This document shows positions 45,201-56,200 of a DNA stretch of 64,000 bases, in pieces. Numbering within the stretch: the first letter of the stretch is position 1; every line of letters begins with the position of its first letter. Position numbers and translations under genes: made by a program. Source of the stretch: Ekhidna lutea (GTDB lineage Bacteria; Bacteroidota; Bacteroidia; Cytophagales; Cyclobacteriaceae). Under the pieces are notes generated by a model that had not been told where the DNA came from, searched no databases, and saw only the letters and a list, made by a program, of their open reading frames with translations. Location: contig NZ_FZPD01000002.1 of the NCBI RefSeq assembly GCF_900188325.1, positions 372,001 through 436,000 on the forward strand, read 5' to 3'.

Positions 45201-48200
45201 GGTTCCAACGTCTCCTGGTGCCGGTGGATTTGGCACAGCGAAGGTGAAGTAGTAATTGTCACTAAATGATACACCAGTAAAAATGATTGTATCACCAGAC
45301 ATGGAGCTTCCTGTTACTTCGCTCACAAGATCTGCTGAAAAGTCACTGTCATCATCGATAAGCAATGTAAAGCCAGCCGGATTGGTCGGGAAGGCGTTGA
45401 ATCCATCAATATCTCCTCCATATATTCTTACAGTTACTGTTCCGGGTGTTCCTGTAACATCTACTTGCCATTCTGCTGCTAATCGCTGATCATATCCAGC
45501 GGCTAGTTCTGATGTCTGAAGCGTACTATTGCTTGCTGTATTTTTACCCCAGACAATATAATCCCCTGAACCAAGTGAGCTCGCATCCTGCATTCTGACA
45601 ATGGCTCCAACATTCTGACTTTCAGACTTAGGTTGACTCAAACCATGATCCAGGTTTGCTCCAATGCCTGCGATGTTTTCTGCGAAAGTAGTATTGTCGT
45701 AGACGTGCACCCCACCTACCGTATAAGCGTCAAATGGATCTGCTCCCGAAATATCAAGTGTAATACCATATTTGATCGCCAGGTATGAAGCTACATCACG
45801 TCTGTCAGCGTCTGAAAGTCTGGCGTTGTAGCTAATAACTTCGCTAATTTTTCCATTAAAAGTCGAAGAAGATGTAAAGTCGTTTCCAATTCTAAAAAAC
45901 TGATCATCCAATTGTCCGAAAGTTCCACTTTCGGCCTCAGTTACTTCAGTCCCATCTACCACAAGGTCTTGTGCTGTCGCTCCGGCATTGTTCCTTGAGT
46001 TTACGATCAGTGCCAGATCATAGGTTGATCCATTATTCAATGCAGCACGATAGGTCCCAGGTCCTTCTGCTATATGTGTAATGATCTCATTGGTCACCCC
46101 ACTGGCACCCGCACCTAAAAACAGTCCGGAAGCTTGACCAGACTCGAACCCAATCACATATCCATTGGTAGAAATATTATTTAATTGCGCATCTGTATCT
46201 ATAACTACAAAATAGTCGTCCGTATAAAACCCGGAAGTACCATCTAGAAAATCACCGTCAAAATCCAATGCCGGATTGAAATTCATACTATTGTTAACCA
46301 AAGTTGGCTTATCGGCATTATCACCCTGGCTAGCATCGCTTTCGCCCGCTCCCAGATTTACCCATGAAGAAACTAAGTTGCTCGATTCTTCGACTCCCTC
46401 ATTGGCTTTAAACCAGACGCTAAGACCACTTGAAATTCCTCCCGGAGAGGTCGTTTGAATATCCCCCGCAATGGTGAAGTAGTCACCATCTGCGAAATCA
46501 ACATCTGTAAAGGTCACTAGCACCTTACCTGCAACCGTTGAAAATGTGCCACCTGTAATGAGTGTTCCTGTTGCAAGATCTGTTGGCATGGTGGCGGTGC
46601 TTGGAGAAACAACCAGATTGACTGTTGAATTCGATTGATCAACTCCAAAACTTGTAATATCAAAGGAAATGGTAACCGTACCCACATCTCCGGTTTCATC
46701 TACTTTCCAGATTTTATTTAATCGTTCTACCGTACCTGTCGGCACATTAGCAGTGGTCAAAGTATTTGATGCACCATCGTTACCCCAAATAAAGTAATCA
46801 CCATCATCCAGGCTTGATGCGGTGGAAACTTTTACTATAGATCCGTCATTTACACTTTGAGAAGTCGTTTGATTAAGGCCCTGGGTAGTTTCATTTTTTC
46901 CAATTCCTGCAATATCATTCGGGTAGGCTGTGTCGTCGTAGACATGCGTCCCACCTACCGTATATGCATCAAATGGATCTGCGCCTGAAATATCGAGTGT
47001 AATACCATATTTAATAGCCAGGTATGTAGCCACATCTCTTCTATCGGCATCTGACAGCTTGCTACTATAGGAAATCACCTCAGCGATGGTTCCTTCAAGA
47101 CCATCTGAGAAATCAAATGGATACCCAAGCTGGTAACCGACATTATCAAAATTTTGGTGGTTAACCGCGGTTACTTCCGTATCATCTACCACAACTCCAT
47201 TCAGAATGATGTCTTGCCCGTTTAATCCTGCATTCAGGCGATCATTTATGATCATAGGGCTTTCGTACACCACCGTTCCGGTTCCATCAGTGTCTGCTGA
47301 AACATATCCACCTCCGGCAGATTGGGTATGTGAAATAATCTCATCTGCCAAGCTAGCACTTGATGGACCTAATTCAAGCGCACCAAAATCCCCAGCCTCA
47401 TATCCAATGATGGTTCCGGCATCCTCCGCTGCACTTGCAAGAAAATCAGGATCTACTACGACAAACATTTCTCGTGTATAAAATCCTGCATCCCCAGTCA
47501 TATAATCAACATCAAATGATATTGCCTCATTCGAATTAATCGCAGAAGAGGTAAGTGTTGGTTTGAATGCATCCTGCCCCTGCAGTGCGTGATTCCCACT
47601 CCCACTATGGTCCAGCCATTCAAAAACCGCATTGCTACTTTCACTAACTCCTTCGTTGGCTTTTAACCATAATGTCAGATTAGTTGCAACTCCTCCGGGA
47701 CCAGGCTCGGTAATATTACCAGCCAGGGTAAAGTATTCGTCATCATTAATCGTGACTCCTGTGAAGGCCACATAGTTCCGTCCATTCACCGTAGAGGTTG
47801 AGCCTGTGGTAATACTGGTAACTGCATCATTATCAAGATCTGCTGGCATAGTGGCTGTGCTTTGCGCAATTAACAGCTCATAGCTTGCCGCAGGACTAAA
47901 CCCAAGCTCTGTCAAATCATACGTAACATCAACTGTTCCAACATTATTGGTATGGTCTGCTCGCCAAATTCTGGTGACTCTGTTTGTTAATCCGGTGCGC
48001 GTGCTAGCGGTCAGTGCTGTGCTTCCGCCATCATTACCCCATACCAGGAAGTCTCCATCATCTTGGCTGGAAGCATTGCCAATGGTCACCAGACCGCCTA
48101 GTTCTTCACTTAATGAGCTCGTCTGATCTAATGCTTGCGAATCGTCCTGTCCAATTCCTGCAATGTTACTATCATAGGCACCATGAGTCGTTCGATCATA

Positions 48201-51200
48201 AATAGATGCACCCATGACCGTATAGTTTTGAGAGGTTATATCTATGGTAAGTCCATATTTAATAGCTAGGTAGGTGGCAATATCTCTTCGTTGAGCTGCT
48301 GTTTTAAGGGCACTATAGCTAATTACTTCAGCTACTCGTCCATCAAAAGCATCTCCATCTTCCGCATTTGATCCAATGGAGTACATCACATCGTTATAAT
48401 GCGCAGTAAAAGCGTTGGGGGTTGTAACAGTGGTGAGAGTGCCATCGATATATAGCTCCATACCTGTTGCAGCCCCATTATCTCTAAAGTTGACAATCAT
48501 AGGTTCCCTATAAGAAATCGTGGTTCCAGTCACTCCGATTCGATAATCTGTAGCATCACTGAAGGCATGTGTTAAAACCTCATCGGTTAAAAAGCCGGTA
48601 TGGTCTCCAAAGGTCATCCCGTTGAAATCTTCGTGATTCAATCCAATGACACAGTCATCCCCTGAAACGGAGGTATACGTCTGCTTTGGATCTACTACTA
48701 CAAAGTATTCATTGGTTGAAAACCCAGCTGCGGCTTTTAATGCACCATTTGTGCCATTGAAGTCTACTACTTCATTTCCATTTAAACCACTGCTTAATAA
48801 AGTGGGTTGCTCATCAACTGCCGGTTGTTTGGCGCTGTTTCCATTTCCACTTTTATCAGCCCATTCCTCAATGAGGCTTCCATTAAGTACCGGACCTTCA
48901 TTCGCTTTTAACCATAAAGCCAAATTTGTCCCCTGATCACCAGGACCTGTTACCGAGGAGAAGGACCCTCCGAGTGTGAAGTAATCATTGTCATTAAAGT
49001 TTACTCCGCTGAAAGTCACAATGGTTCTACCATTGACCGTGCTCACCGTTCCTGCAGCACTTGGAGTAGCTGATGCCATAGTAGTGGTAGTATGCACAAG
49101 TAGGTTGAATGTTGATGTGTTAACATTTATAGGTAGCGTGGTTAAGTCAAAAACGACATCTACTGTTCCTACCTCATTCGTTTCATCTGCTCTCCAAATT
49201 CGCTCCAAACGATCTGTCACTGCACCACCCGGTACGTCAGCAGAATTAATGGTTAATGCTGCACCATCATTACCCCATACGAGGAAGTCGCCATCATCCT
49301 GACTGGAGGCACTGCTCATTTGTAACAGCGATCCATTATTCACACTTTGGCTAGTGGTTTGGTCCAATCCTTGCGAATCATCCTGACCTATTCCGGCAAT
49401 GTCATTACTATACCCGCCATGCGTTGTACGATCATAAATGGTGACACCTCCGGCCGTATAATTTTGAGTTGTGATATCGAGTGTGATTCCATACTTAATG
49501 GCCAGATAAGATGCAACCTCTCTCCGGTTTGCATCAGTACTTCTTGCGCTAAAGCAAATCAGCTCCATCATATAGCCATCATATGGATCTGCCTCCTCGC
49601 CACTTTGTCCCAAACGATATGATACGTTATTGAAGTGTGCTAAAAAAGCATTCGGTGTAGTGACAGTAGTCGATAAACCATTAATATAGAGTTCTATATC
49701 ATTTGCTGTCACATTTTCCCTGAAGTTGATAATCATTGGATCTGTATAAGCAATGGTTGCTCCTTCTACACCGCTTATATAATTATTCGCATCATCCTGA
49801 TAATGCGTAAGTACTTCATCTGTCAGAAACCCTGTTGCGGCTCCAAATTGAAGACCACTAATATCATCATCGTCCCATCCTATGATATAATCAACAGCTG
49901 AGGTGCTAACGTAATCCTGGTTTGGATCCAGGACGATAAAATAATCTTGCGTATAAAATCCTGTTTGAGAATATAAATCATCGTCATTTTCATCAAACTC
50001 CAATGCCGGATTACCATTTAAATAACTTGCAATATAAGTAGGCTCATCATTGGGATCTACTTGCTTTGCACTATGACCATTGCCACTTCTGTCGGTCCAC
50101 TCTCTTACATTATTATTATTATTCCCCTCCACAATTCCTTCATCTGCCTTGAGCCATAGTTCCAGGTTGGTTAATTGATCTCCGGGCGCCTCGGTAATAA
50201 GATTGCCTCCCAAGGTGAAATATTCATTGTCATTGAATAAGATATTTTCAAAAGTTACAATGGTTCTTCCATTGACTGTACTAACTGTTCCAGCACTACT
50301 AACTGAAGCACCGGAGAGCCCGGTAGGCATTGTGGCCCCACTTCCAGCGATGAGTAAATTGAAAGTAGAATTGAAGTCAACTGCTACTTCGCTTACATCG
50401 AAGGATACGTCAACAGTTCCGACTACCCCGGTTTCGTCTACTCGCCAAATTCTGGTGAGTCTATTGGTTACCCCTCCTGGCACATCACTTGTCGTAATAT
50501 CCAGCGATCCTCCATCATTACCCCAAACCAGGAAATCCCCTTCACCCAAACTTCCCGGATTACCCATTGAAACAATACTACCATCATTTATACTTTGGGA
50601 ACTTGTCTGGTTTAATCCCTGTGAGTCATCTCGGCCAATCCCGGCAATGTCACTATCATAAGCTCCATGTGTTGTACGATCGTAAATAATAACACCACCA
50701 GCTGTATAATCCTCAGATGTAATATCCAAAGTCAAACCATATTTAATTGCCAAATACGATGAAACATCTCTGCGTTCAGTATCAGACAATCTAGCTCCAT
50801 AGCTTATGATCTCAGAAATTTGACCATCGTAGATATCTCCGCCAACCCCATTTGAACCAATGATATAATCTTCGTCAAATAAATTTGAAAAGGCATTGGG
50901 GGTTGTTGTTGTGGTTAGTGCACCGTTTAGATACAATTCCTGATCATTGGCAGCAGCATTATTTCTAAAATTTATTAAGACAGGATCAGAAAAGGTCTGC
51001 GTAGTACTTTCGATTCCACTTCGGTAATTGTCAGCAGCAACTGAATGCGTCAACACTTCATCTGTTAGCTGACCTGTATGATCCCCAAAGAAGACACCAC
51101 TAAAATCCACACCATCCCATCCTATAATAGCTTCATCACCATCAGTACTTTGATATATTTCATTTGGATTGATGATTAAAAAATAATCATGCGTGTAAAA

Positions 51201-52739
51201 ACCTGATCCTCCGGCAAGTACATCATCTGCCCCATCAAAAATTAGACTAGGGTTCCCATTTAGTCCTTCCGTGTCTAAAGTTGGCTGAGCAGCACTCGTA
51301 CCCTGACTTGCATCATTATTATTGCCGCTTTGATCTGCCCAGGTAGAAACTGAGTTACTACTTTGCGTAACACCTTTATCCGCTTTTAACCATAGTTTTA
51401 AATAAAATGGACTGTCGCCTGGTGCAATACCTGACGGTGTGGTTGCTCCGAGTGTGAAAAACTCCCCATCACCAATATTTACTCCGGAAAAAGTGACCGT
51501 GCCGTTTGAATAAGTACCGGTGTATGTTGTGCCTGTGCTTAGATCAGCAGGCATGGTTGCTGTATTGGGAGATACAATTAAATAAAACGTGCTTGTATTA
51601 TTAAAACCTGTAGGTGATGTATCAAATGAAAGATCGATAGTTCCCACATCAGCACTCTCATCTACTCGCCATATCCTATTCACTCTGGCATCTACTCCAG
51701 CAGGTACGTTACTGGTAGTGGAGGAAAGTGCTCCATTATCATTGCCCCACATAAAAAATTCATTGTCCTGAAGGTCAGATGCATTACTAACAGTTAGTAT
51801 CGCATCAGCATTTGTACTAATGGTACTTGTTTGATTAAGACCTTGAGAGTTATCGAGAGCAATACCTGCGATATCATTTGAGTACGCGGAATGATTAAAT
51901 ATCTCAACTCCTCCAACAGTATATGCATCGGCCGGGTCTGCTCCGGATATATCCAATGTAACACCATATTTAAGTGCGAGATAGCTTTCAACATTCCGCT
52001 GATCACTTGCACTTAAGTTGGAGCCGTACATGATTATTTCCGCAATTGAACCATCTAGTGTAAATCCTTCACCACCAGCCCCATCACCTCTTGCTCCTAC
52101 TCGAATATTTGTAGTTTCGGAAGCTGTTCCAATTCCTGCCGTCGATTGATCATTTACACCTAAAACATATGAATTAAATGCTGTTGTAGTAATGATAGAT
52201 GAGGCTATTGTCCAGTCGCCTGTGACATCAATAGCACCTGCATCGTTTGTTGTTCCGCCAATAATTGCCCGCCATTCGTCACCAGAACTATAAAACTGCC
52301 ATTGCCTGTTTGCTCCGGTTCCATTATCTGCCCTTGATATGATAGTACCACTTTCTCCGTCAACTATATTCCAAACAGCAAATACCGACCAATTATCGGT
52401 ACCTCCAACGTAATTCAATACATTTCCACCCTCAAGAAAGTCATCTGTTCCTGCTGTAGAGAAGATAATGGAAGGATATCCAGCTACCTGACCTGTATTA
52501 AAAGTTGGTCTTGCAGCTGCAGTAGCCTGCGAAACGTCATTTCCGCTTGGTGATTGATCGAGCCAGTTGAGCACGGCATCCCCATCTTCTGCTGCGTCCG
52601 CTGCTGCTTCTTCTACTCCAGCATCAGCTTTTAGCCATAATTCTAAATTCGTTGAAACGTCTCCGGGCGATTGTGCAGATAGTCCTACAAATAAGAATAA
52701 TCCAAAGATAAATAATAGAACTCTCCTCAACAGTTTCAT
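42225..52739 (-). CDS. Giant T9SS-secreted surface protein with seven LamG-like repeats
   Basis: A 3504-residue protein with signal peptide (MKLLRRVLLFIFGLFLFVGLSAQ). Seven repeats of about 410 residues begin near residues 25, 440, 850, 1265, 1680, 2100 and 2505. Each contains LWLKADxGV, W.DQSGNNNDA, a concanavalin-like domain ending EVISYSARLSDADRRDVASYLAIKYGITLDI, then NDIAGIGxDxSQGL, GDFLVWGNDG and IWRVDETGxVGTVDVSFD. Then come thrombospondin type 3 repeats (about 2915-3135, DSDGDGIPD type), a further domain, a fibronectin-like module (PIELIEFKASILDQYVVLDWS) and a T9SS type A sorting domain (VYPNPIEDK ... GVYLLQMEVGNRTYSHTLVKK). A cell-surface adhesin or matrix protein is likely. Confidence 0.92.
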   Translation of the reverse strand: MKLLRRVLLFIFGLFLFVGLSAQSPGDVSTNLELWLKADAGVEEAAADAAEDGDAVLNWLDQSPSGNDVSQATAAARPTFNTGQVAGYPSIIFSTAGTDDFLEGGNVLNYVGGTDNWSVFAVWNIVDGESGTIISRADNGTGANRQWQFYSSGDEWRAIIGGTTNDAGAIDVTGDWTIASSIITTTAFNSYVLGVNDQSTAGIGTASETTNIRVGARGDGAGGEGFTLDGSIAEIIMYGSNLSASDQRNVESYLALKYGVTLDISGADPADAYTVGGVEIFNHSAYSNDIAGIALDNSQGLNQTSTISTNADAILTVSNASDLQDNEFFMWGNDNGALSSTTSNVPAGVDARVNRIWRVDESADVGTIDLSFDTSPTGFNNTSTFYLIVSPNTATMPADLSTGTTYTGTYSNGTVTFSGVNIGDGEFFTLGATTPSGIAPGDSPFYLKLWLKADKGVTQSSNSVSTWADQSGNNNDASQGTSAAQPTLDTEGLNGNPSLIFDGADDVLAGGSGFYTHDYFLIINPNEIYQSTDGDEAIIGWDGVDFSGVFFGDHTGQLTDEVLTHSVAADNYRSGIESTTQTFSDPVLINFRNNAAANDQELYLNGALTTTTTPNAFSNLFDEDYIIGSNGVGGDIYDGQISEIISYGARLSDTERRDVSSYLAIKYGLTLDITSEDYTAGGVIIYDRTTHGAYDSDIAGIGRDDSQGLNQTSSQSINDGSIVSMGNPGSLGEGDFLVWGNDGGSLDITTSDVPGGVTNRLTRIWRVDETGVVGTVDVSFDVSEVAVDFNSTFNLLIAGSGATMPTGLSGASVSSAGTVSTVNGRTIVTFENILFNDNEYFTLGGNLITEAPGDQLTNLELWLKADEGIVEGNNNNNVREWTDRSGNGHSAKQVDPNDEPTYIASYLNGNPALEFDENDDDLYSQTGFYTQDYFIVLDPNQDYVSTSAVDYIIGWDDDDISGLQFGAATGFLTDEVLTHYQDDANNYISGVEGATIAYTDPMIINFRENVTANDIELYINGLSTTVTTPNAFLAHFNNVSYRLGQSGEEADPYDGYMMELICFSARSTDANRREVASYLAIKYGITLDITTQNYTAGGVTIYDRTTHGGYSNDIAGIGQDDSQGLDQTTSQSVNNGSLLQMSSASSQDDGDFLVWGNDGAALTINSADVPGGAVTDRLERIWRADETNEVGTVDVVFDLTTLPINVNTSTFNLLVHTTTTMASATPSAAGTVSTVNGRTIVTFSGVNFNDNDYFTLGGSFSSVTGPGDQGTNLALWLKANEGPVLNGSLIEEWADKSGNGNSAKQPAVDEQPTLLSSGLNGNEVVDFNGTNGALKAAAGFSTNEYFVVVDPKQTYTSVSGDDCVIGLNHEDFNGMTFGDHTGFLTDEVLTHAFSDATDYRIGVTGTTISYREPMIVNFRDNGAATGMELYIDGTLTTVTTPNAFTAHYNDVMYSIGSNAEDGDAFDGRVAEVISYSALKTAAQRRDIATYLAIKYGLTIDITSQNYTVMGASIYDRTTHGAYDSNIAGIGQDDSQALDQTSSLSEELGGLVTIGNASSQDDGDFLVWGNDGGSTALTASTRTGLTNRVTRIWRADHTNNVGTVDVTYDLTELGFSPAASYELLIAQSTATMPADLDNDAVTSITTGSTSTVNGRNYVAFTGVTINDDEYFTLAGNITEPGPGGVATNLTLWLKANEGVSESSNAVFEWLDHSGSGNHALQGQDAFKPTLTSSAINSNEAISFDVDYMTGDAGFYTREMFVVVDPDFLASAAEDAGTIIGYEAGDFGALELGPSSASLADEIISHTQSAGGGYVSADTDGTGTVVYESPMIINDRLNAGLNGQDIILNGVVVDDTEVTAVNHQNFDNVGYQLGYPFDFSDGLEGTIAEVISYSSKLSDADRRDVATYLAIKYGITLDISGADPFDAYTVGGTHVYDDTAYPNDIAGIGKNETTQGLNQTTSQSVNDGSIVKVSTASSLDDGDYFIWGNDGASNTLTTANVPTGTVERLNKIWKVDETGDVGTVTISFDITSFGVDQSNSTVNLVVSPSTATMPTDLATGTLITGGTFSTVAGKVLVTFTDVDFADGDYFTIAGDIQTTSPGGISSGLSVWFKANEGVEESSNLVSSWVNLGAGESDASQGDNADKPTLVNNSMNFNPALDFDGDFLDGTSGFYTDDYFVVIDTDAQLNNISTNGYVIGFESGQASGLFLGAGASGVTNEIITHIAEGPGTYRAALNNGSTYDLALIVNSRNNAGATAQDLVVDGTEVTEAESGTFGQLDDQFFRIGNDFTSSSTFNGKISEVISYNARLSDADRRDVASYLAIKYGITLDISGADPFDAYTVGGVHVYDNTTFAENIAGIGANLDHGLSQPKSESQNVGAIVRMQDASSLGSGDYIVWGKNTASNSTLQTSELAAGYDQRLAAEWQVDVTGTPGTVTVRIYGGDIDGFNAFPTNPAGFTLLIDDDSDFSADLVSEVTGSSMSGDTIIFTGVSFSDNYYFTFAVPNPPAPGDVGTNLSIWLKADDGITESASMISDWTDQSGNNNDAAQGASDSRPTLISNSLNGNPLIDFDGTNDYMDGISGAGFYTHDYFVVMQPDNTMDASSSVQAILGYASGNDNGLFFGTYSGTIVNEVLTHAVGTYERADNTALASYSTSQIINSRNNAGATAQEIFVDEVQVDDASALGAFANQSNVDYIIGDRYTTGQAFDGKVAEVISYSARLSNADRRDVASYLAIKYGITLDISGADPFDAYTVAAAEVYNYNAYSNDIAGIGLNASQDLSQSSSTSINPDAIVTMDNATSLSDGDYVVWGNDDGLTTTTGVLNLPAGVTERMIRIWGVNETGNAGNVRVTMDLTGLGYGAKSASDFLLIVDNDADFTNGVLELAPATSFTSDVVVFSGINFTGATNFGLGTGSDFVTDSDGDGIPDYFEVAKGSDPNDVNSPVADGNLDDNVDGGTPNQGMNDTGINGDGITDALEQLLITSGATGPISKSTDTDGDGIPDYLEVRDGTDPFDSDQPTTGGAADSDGDGIPDAFEVYIANAGGAADPALDTDTDGDGVPDYYEVLNDNDPNDVNDPTASGGTDSDGDGLSDAMEQILIDGGATAPVNATTDTDADGIPDYIEALTNTDAFNDADPFASGTPNVRSLQADYTVSGASCVSISGYQWIDVSDNLGNIVFSINPVGNNLSSTCWGVRIVDPTDDNVRDNTVDYVLDRNWYITPTIQPSNSMGVYIRFYALAEEHTDLGDELLSAESFTFDEEAHLRITKITGVANSLDPFIAGGTRINLDPEVQNYSTNGKSLTIGISSFSSFAPHTTPSGLNDPLPIELIEFKASILDQYVVLDWSTATEINNDYFTIERSRDGEHFDALENIDGAGDSNERLDYQYTDKKPFLGVNYYRLKQTDYDGTQSHSEAVLVVFEGPSQLVINVYPNPIEDKLFVSFSSEFNVGTPTIRMVDLKGQEIAIWNIATDDNLLEIDLNGYPEGVYLLQMEVGNRTYSHTLVKK

Positions 52740-53203
52740 ACGTCATTCATTTTGCTAATCATCAGTGTGCAATTTCTCTACTGCCACAATCTTTACAATG
52801 GGCTCTAAACACCGACTTTTTCAATGTTGTAAGATACAGTTTTATCAATTGACAATACAGAAATAGGAATTCATTTCGTCGAAGATTAAGTTGGTAAAAA
52901 GCTGAAATTTTTACTTTAAAGGACTTTTGAAATAAAAGAAAATTAATTTGGACGAAACTCATTGGCAAATCGAACATCGTTAAACACCCGATAAGTCAAA
53001 AAACAACTTAAAATGTAAACCTTTGTTTTAACAACTATTACATATAGTTTCAACGACAAAACTGACCGCACAACACTGAAAAAGAACTTTTCATCGAACA
53101 ATTTATCATATGATAAATTATCTATGGTATTTTCGCAAAAAGTCATTACGATAAATCTAGCTAAGCAATTGAGATCGTAATTATTAATAATTCACAGAGT
53201 ATT
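52740..53203. other. Divergent intergenic region between the two giant genes
   Basis: These 464 AT-rich bases contain no convincing gene; short minus-strand frames here have no protein-like pattern. The stretch must carry both promoters. A 20-base palindrome sits at 53100-53119, and TATTTTCG at 53128-53135 is close to the TAnnTTTG element for the rightward gene. Confidence 0.6.
53100..53119. promoter_or_regulatory. Perfect 20-bp palindrome upstream of the TSP3 giant gene
   Basis: AATTTATCATATGATAAATT is a perfect palindrome, 84 bases before the ATG at 53204. It could be an operator or a small hairpin in a long leader; there is no T run after it. In an AT-rich region such palindromes can be chance. 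Confidence 0.45.
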
Positions 53204-56200
53204 ATGAATGCTATTTCTACTGAAAACCATTTAAAATCCATACTTCTTTTTTTCGCCTTTCTATTAGCAAATTTCGTTTTCGCACAAAATGATTGCCCAA
53301 TTCGATCTGACTATGACTGGGATACTTTCGATGGAAATGAGCCGGTAATTGGTGACACCTATGTAGAAGAGAGTGTATCCTTTAGCTTTTCAGCATCTGG
53401 AAACACCAACAGAATTACTGGTGATGTTATAGGAGGTACTTTTCCTATTGGAGCTTTTAACTATCCTGATGCCTGGGTTATCACTCAAGATTTAGCAAAT
53501 ATCACTGAAAGCAATACATTCACCATTGACTTTAATGGTGATTTACTCTATGACTTTTGTTTCACAGTACTTGATATAGACTCAGATCAGGCAAATTTTT
53601 CAGACTTGGTGACTGTGAATGGAATCGACTATTTGGGTGCAACTGTTAGTCTAACAGCTGCTGATTATACAATCAATGGAAATAATCTACAATTCAATGG
53701 TGCTAATCAATTTGAAGGGATAGATGAAGAATTTTGTTGCGGTTTTGAGCCTTCAAATGTGGAGATTTGCTTCCCTACAGCAATTCAAAGAATTGAAATC
53801 GTTTTTGGCAATTCGGATATCGATGCAGGAGCCCAAAATTTCGGTATTTACGACTTTGATTTTTGTTCTATGGATTTTGATGGGGATAGCACGCAAGATG
53901 AAGATGAGTCAGACGCAGATGGAGATGGTATAATAAACACGATAGAAGGATATACAACAGACTTAGATTTGGATGGCGTTCCGAATGTTTATGATGCTGA
54001 CTTTCCTGGCCGTGTTGACGCAAATGGAGACAATACTGATGACAGGTTTGATGCCGATGATGATCAGTTTCCTGATTATTTGGATCTGGATGCTGACAAT
54101 GATGGGATTCCTGATTTTGTTGAAAACCTCCCTACTGAAGGTGCAGGTCTTCCTGCAGATACAGATGGTGACGGAACGGATGACTACTTGGATTCAGACT
54201 CTGATGATGATGGTGTAAGTGATTTCATTGAAGGCAATGACATTGATTTTAATGGTATCGCTGATGTTACAGCTTTGGCAGGAACTGATGCTGATGACGA
54301 TGGAATCGATGATAATTTTGATACCGTAGATGGGAGATCTACTGCAAATAACAACTCTGGGAGTAGGGCTATTATTGCTGCCAGTCTTGTAGATGATGAC
54401 GATGTGGTGGACTTTCGTGATACTGATGACGATGGGGACGGTATCTTAACTAGCGCAGAAATCCCTGACGCCAATGGGGATGGTATTCCTGACTATATCT
54501 CAGCCTGTGAAGATGGTTTTATACTTGACTTTGAAAATTATGGTGTTGGAAGTACGCCTGGTCCGGTTTTCACTGTTGATGAAGTAGATATTACATTCAG
54601 CTTTATTGATCCTAGTGGTGGGTCCGTAGACTATGAAATAAGTGAGCAAATTCATGATCCTGAAAATTCAGTTTTTGCCTCTCAACAATTAACGACCAAC
54701 ACAACTTCCACCCAATTAAAAGTACTATTCAATAAGCCCCTGGAAGGCTTTTGTTTTGATCTGTTAGATATTGATCGTGGTGCTCATCTGGATTCTATGG
54801 CTGTTAACATATTTAGAGATGGCGATGTGATTGTTCTTGATACAGATAACATCATTCCTGGGAGAAGTGCTCAACTTAATTCAAATAATTTTATAGTAGG
54901 TACCTCTTTCGCAGCAGATGACGGATATGACGGTAATGTTCGCGTTTGCTTAGGACAAACAGTTGATTCTTTGGTGGTGTTTTATGCCAACCACACCCCT
55001 GGAAGTATTCAGTATATTGGATTAAATGATTTCACTTGGTGTGGAGTAGATCACGACTATGATGAAATATTAGACATCAACGATCCCGATGATAATAATG
55101 ACGGTATTGATGACCTAACTGCAGGAGGAGGAGTTGATCCATCGCTTGATACAGATGGAGATAGAATTCCAGACTACATGGACGCAGACTTTGCTGGCTT
55201 TACTGATTCAAATGGAGATGGAATTGACGATAGAAGAGATCTGGATCTTGATGGTGTCCCTGATCATCTTGACAAAGACATTGACAATGACGGCATTCCA
55301 AATGCAGTTGAATTAAATGGAGGTGACCTACCTGCAAATATGGATGAAGACGGTGCATACCCTCCTTCTTATGCATTGGCAAATGACTCAGATGGGGACG
55401 GAAGAGTCGATGATGTTGATGATTCAGATGGCGCATATACATCCGGTACACCACTTGCTAACCCTGATACAGATACTGATGGGATAAATGACTTCCGAGA
55501 TCTGGATTCTGACGCGGATGGCATCCCTGATCTGATAGAAGCTGGTGGCACAGACGCTGATGGAGATGGTCGGGTGGATAATTACTCAGATATTACCGGC
55601 GATGGATTTCATGACGATTATGATCCTGATGTTTTTGGAACCACTTTATTAAGAGGTAGTATTTCGAAATTTGCAAAAGATACCGATGGTGACGGTCTGG
55701 CTGACTACATAGATATCGACGCTGATGGAGATGGGGTAATTGATAATATTGAAGCACAGACTAGCACTGGCTATACAGCTCCAGCAGGAGTAGATACAGA
55801 TGGAGACGGCTGGGATGATAATTATGATTCTGACAATGGTGGCACTACTCCTACTCTCCCAGATACGGATTCAGATGCTAGTTCAGATTACCTCGATACA
55901 GACTCTGATGGTGATGGTGTACTTGACAGGACTGAAAGCAGAGATTCGGATAGTGATGGAGTTGCAGACCAATTAGCTTCTGGTACAGATACCGATTCTG
56001 ATGGACTGGATGATGCTTTTGACCCTGATTGCTCACCGTGTGGTAGTATTACTGGTGTATCAGCACCTAATCAGGATACAGATACCGATTCCAGGCCTGA
56101 TTACCGTGATGCTGACGATGACGGAGATGGTGTACTAACTTCCTCTGAAGACTTTAATGGAAATGGAAACTTTGCAGATGACATGACGCAAGGGGGTCCT

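Noticed and set aside
52762-53146. Two short minus-strand frames in the divergent region
   Set aside because: They have low-complexity, AT-driven composition, no recognisable pattern, and overlap each other.
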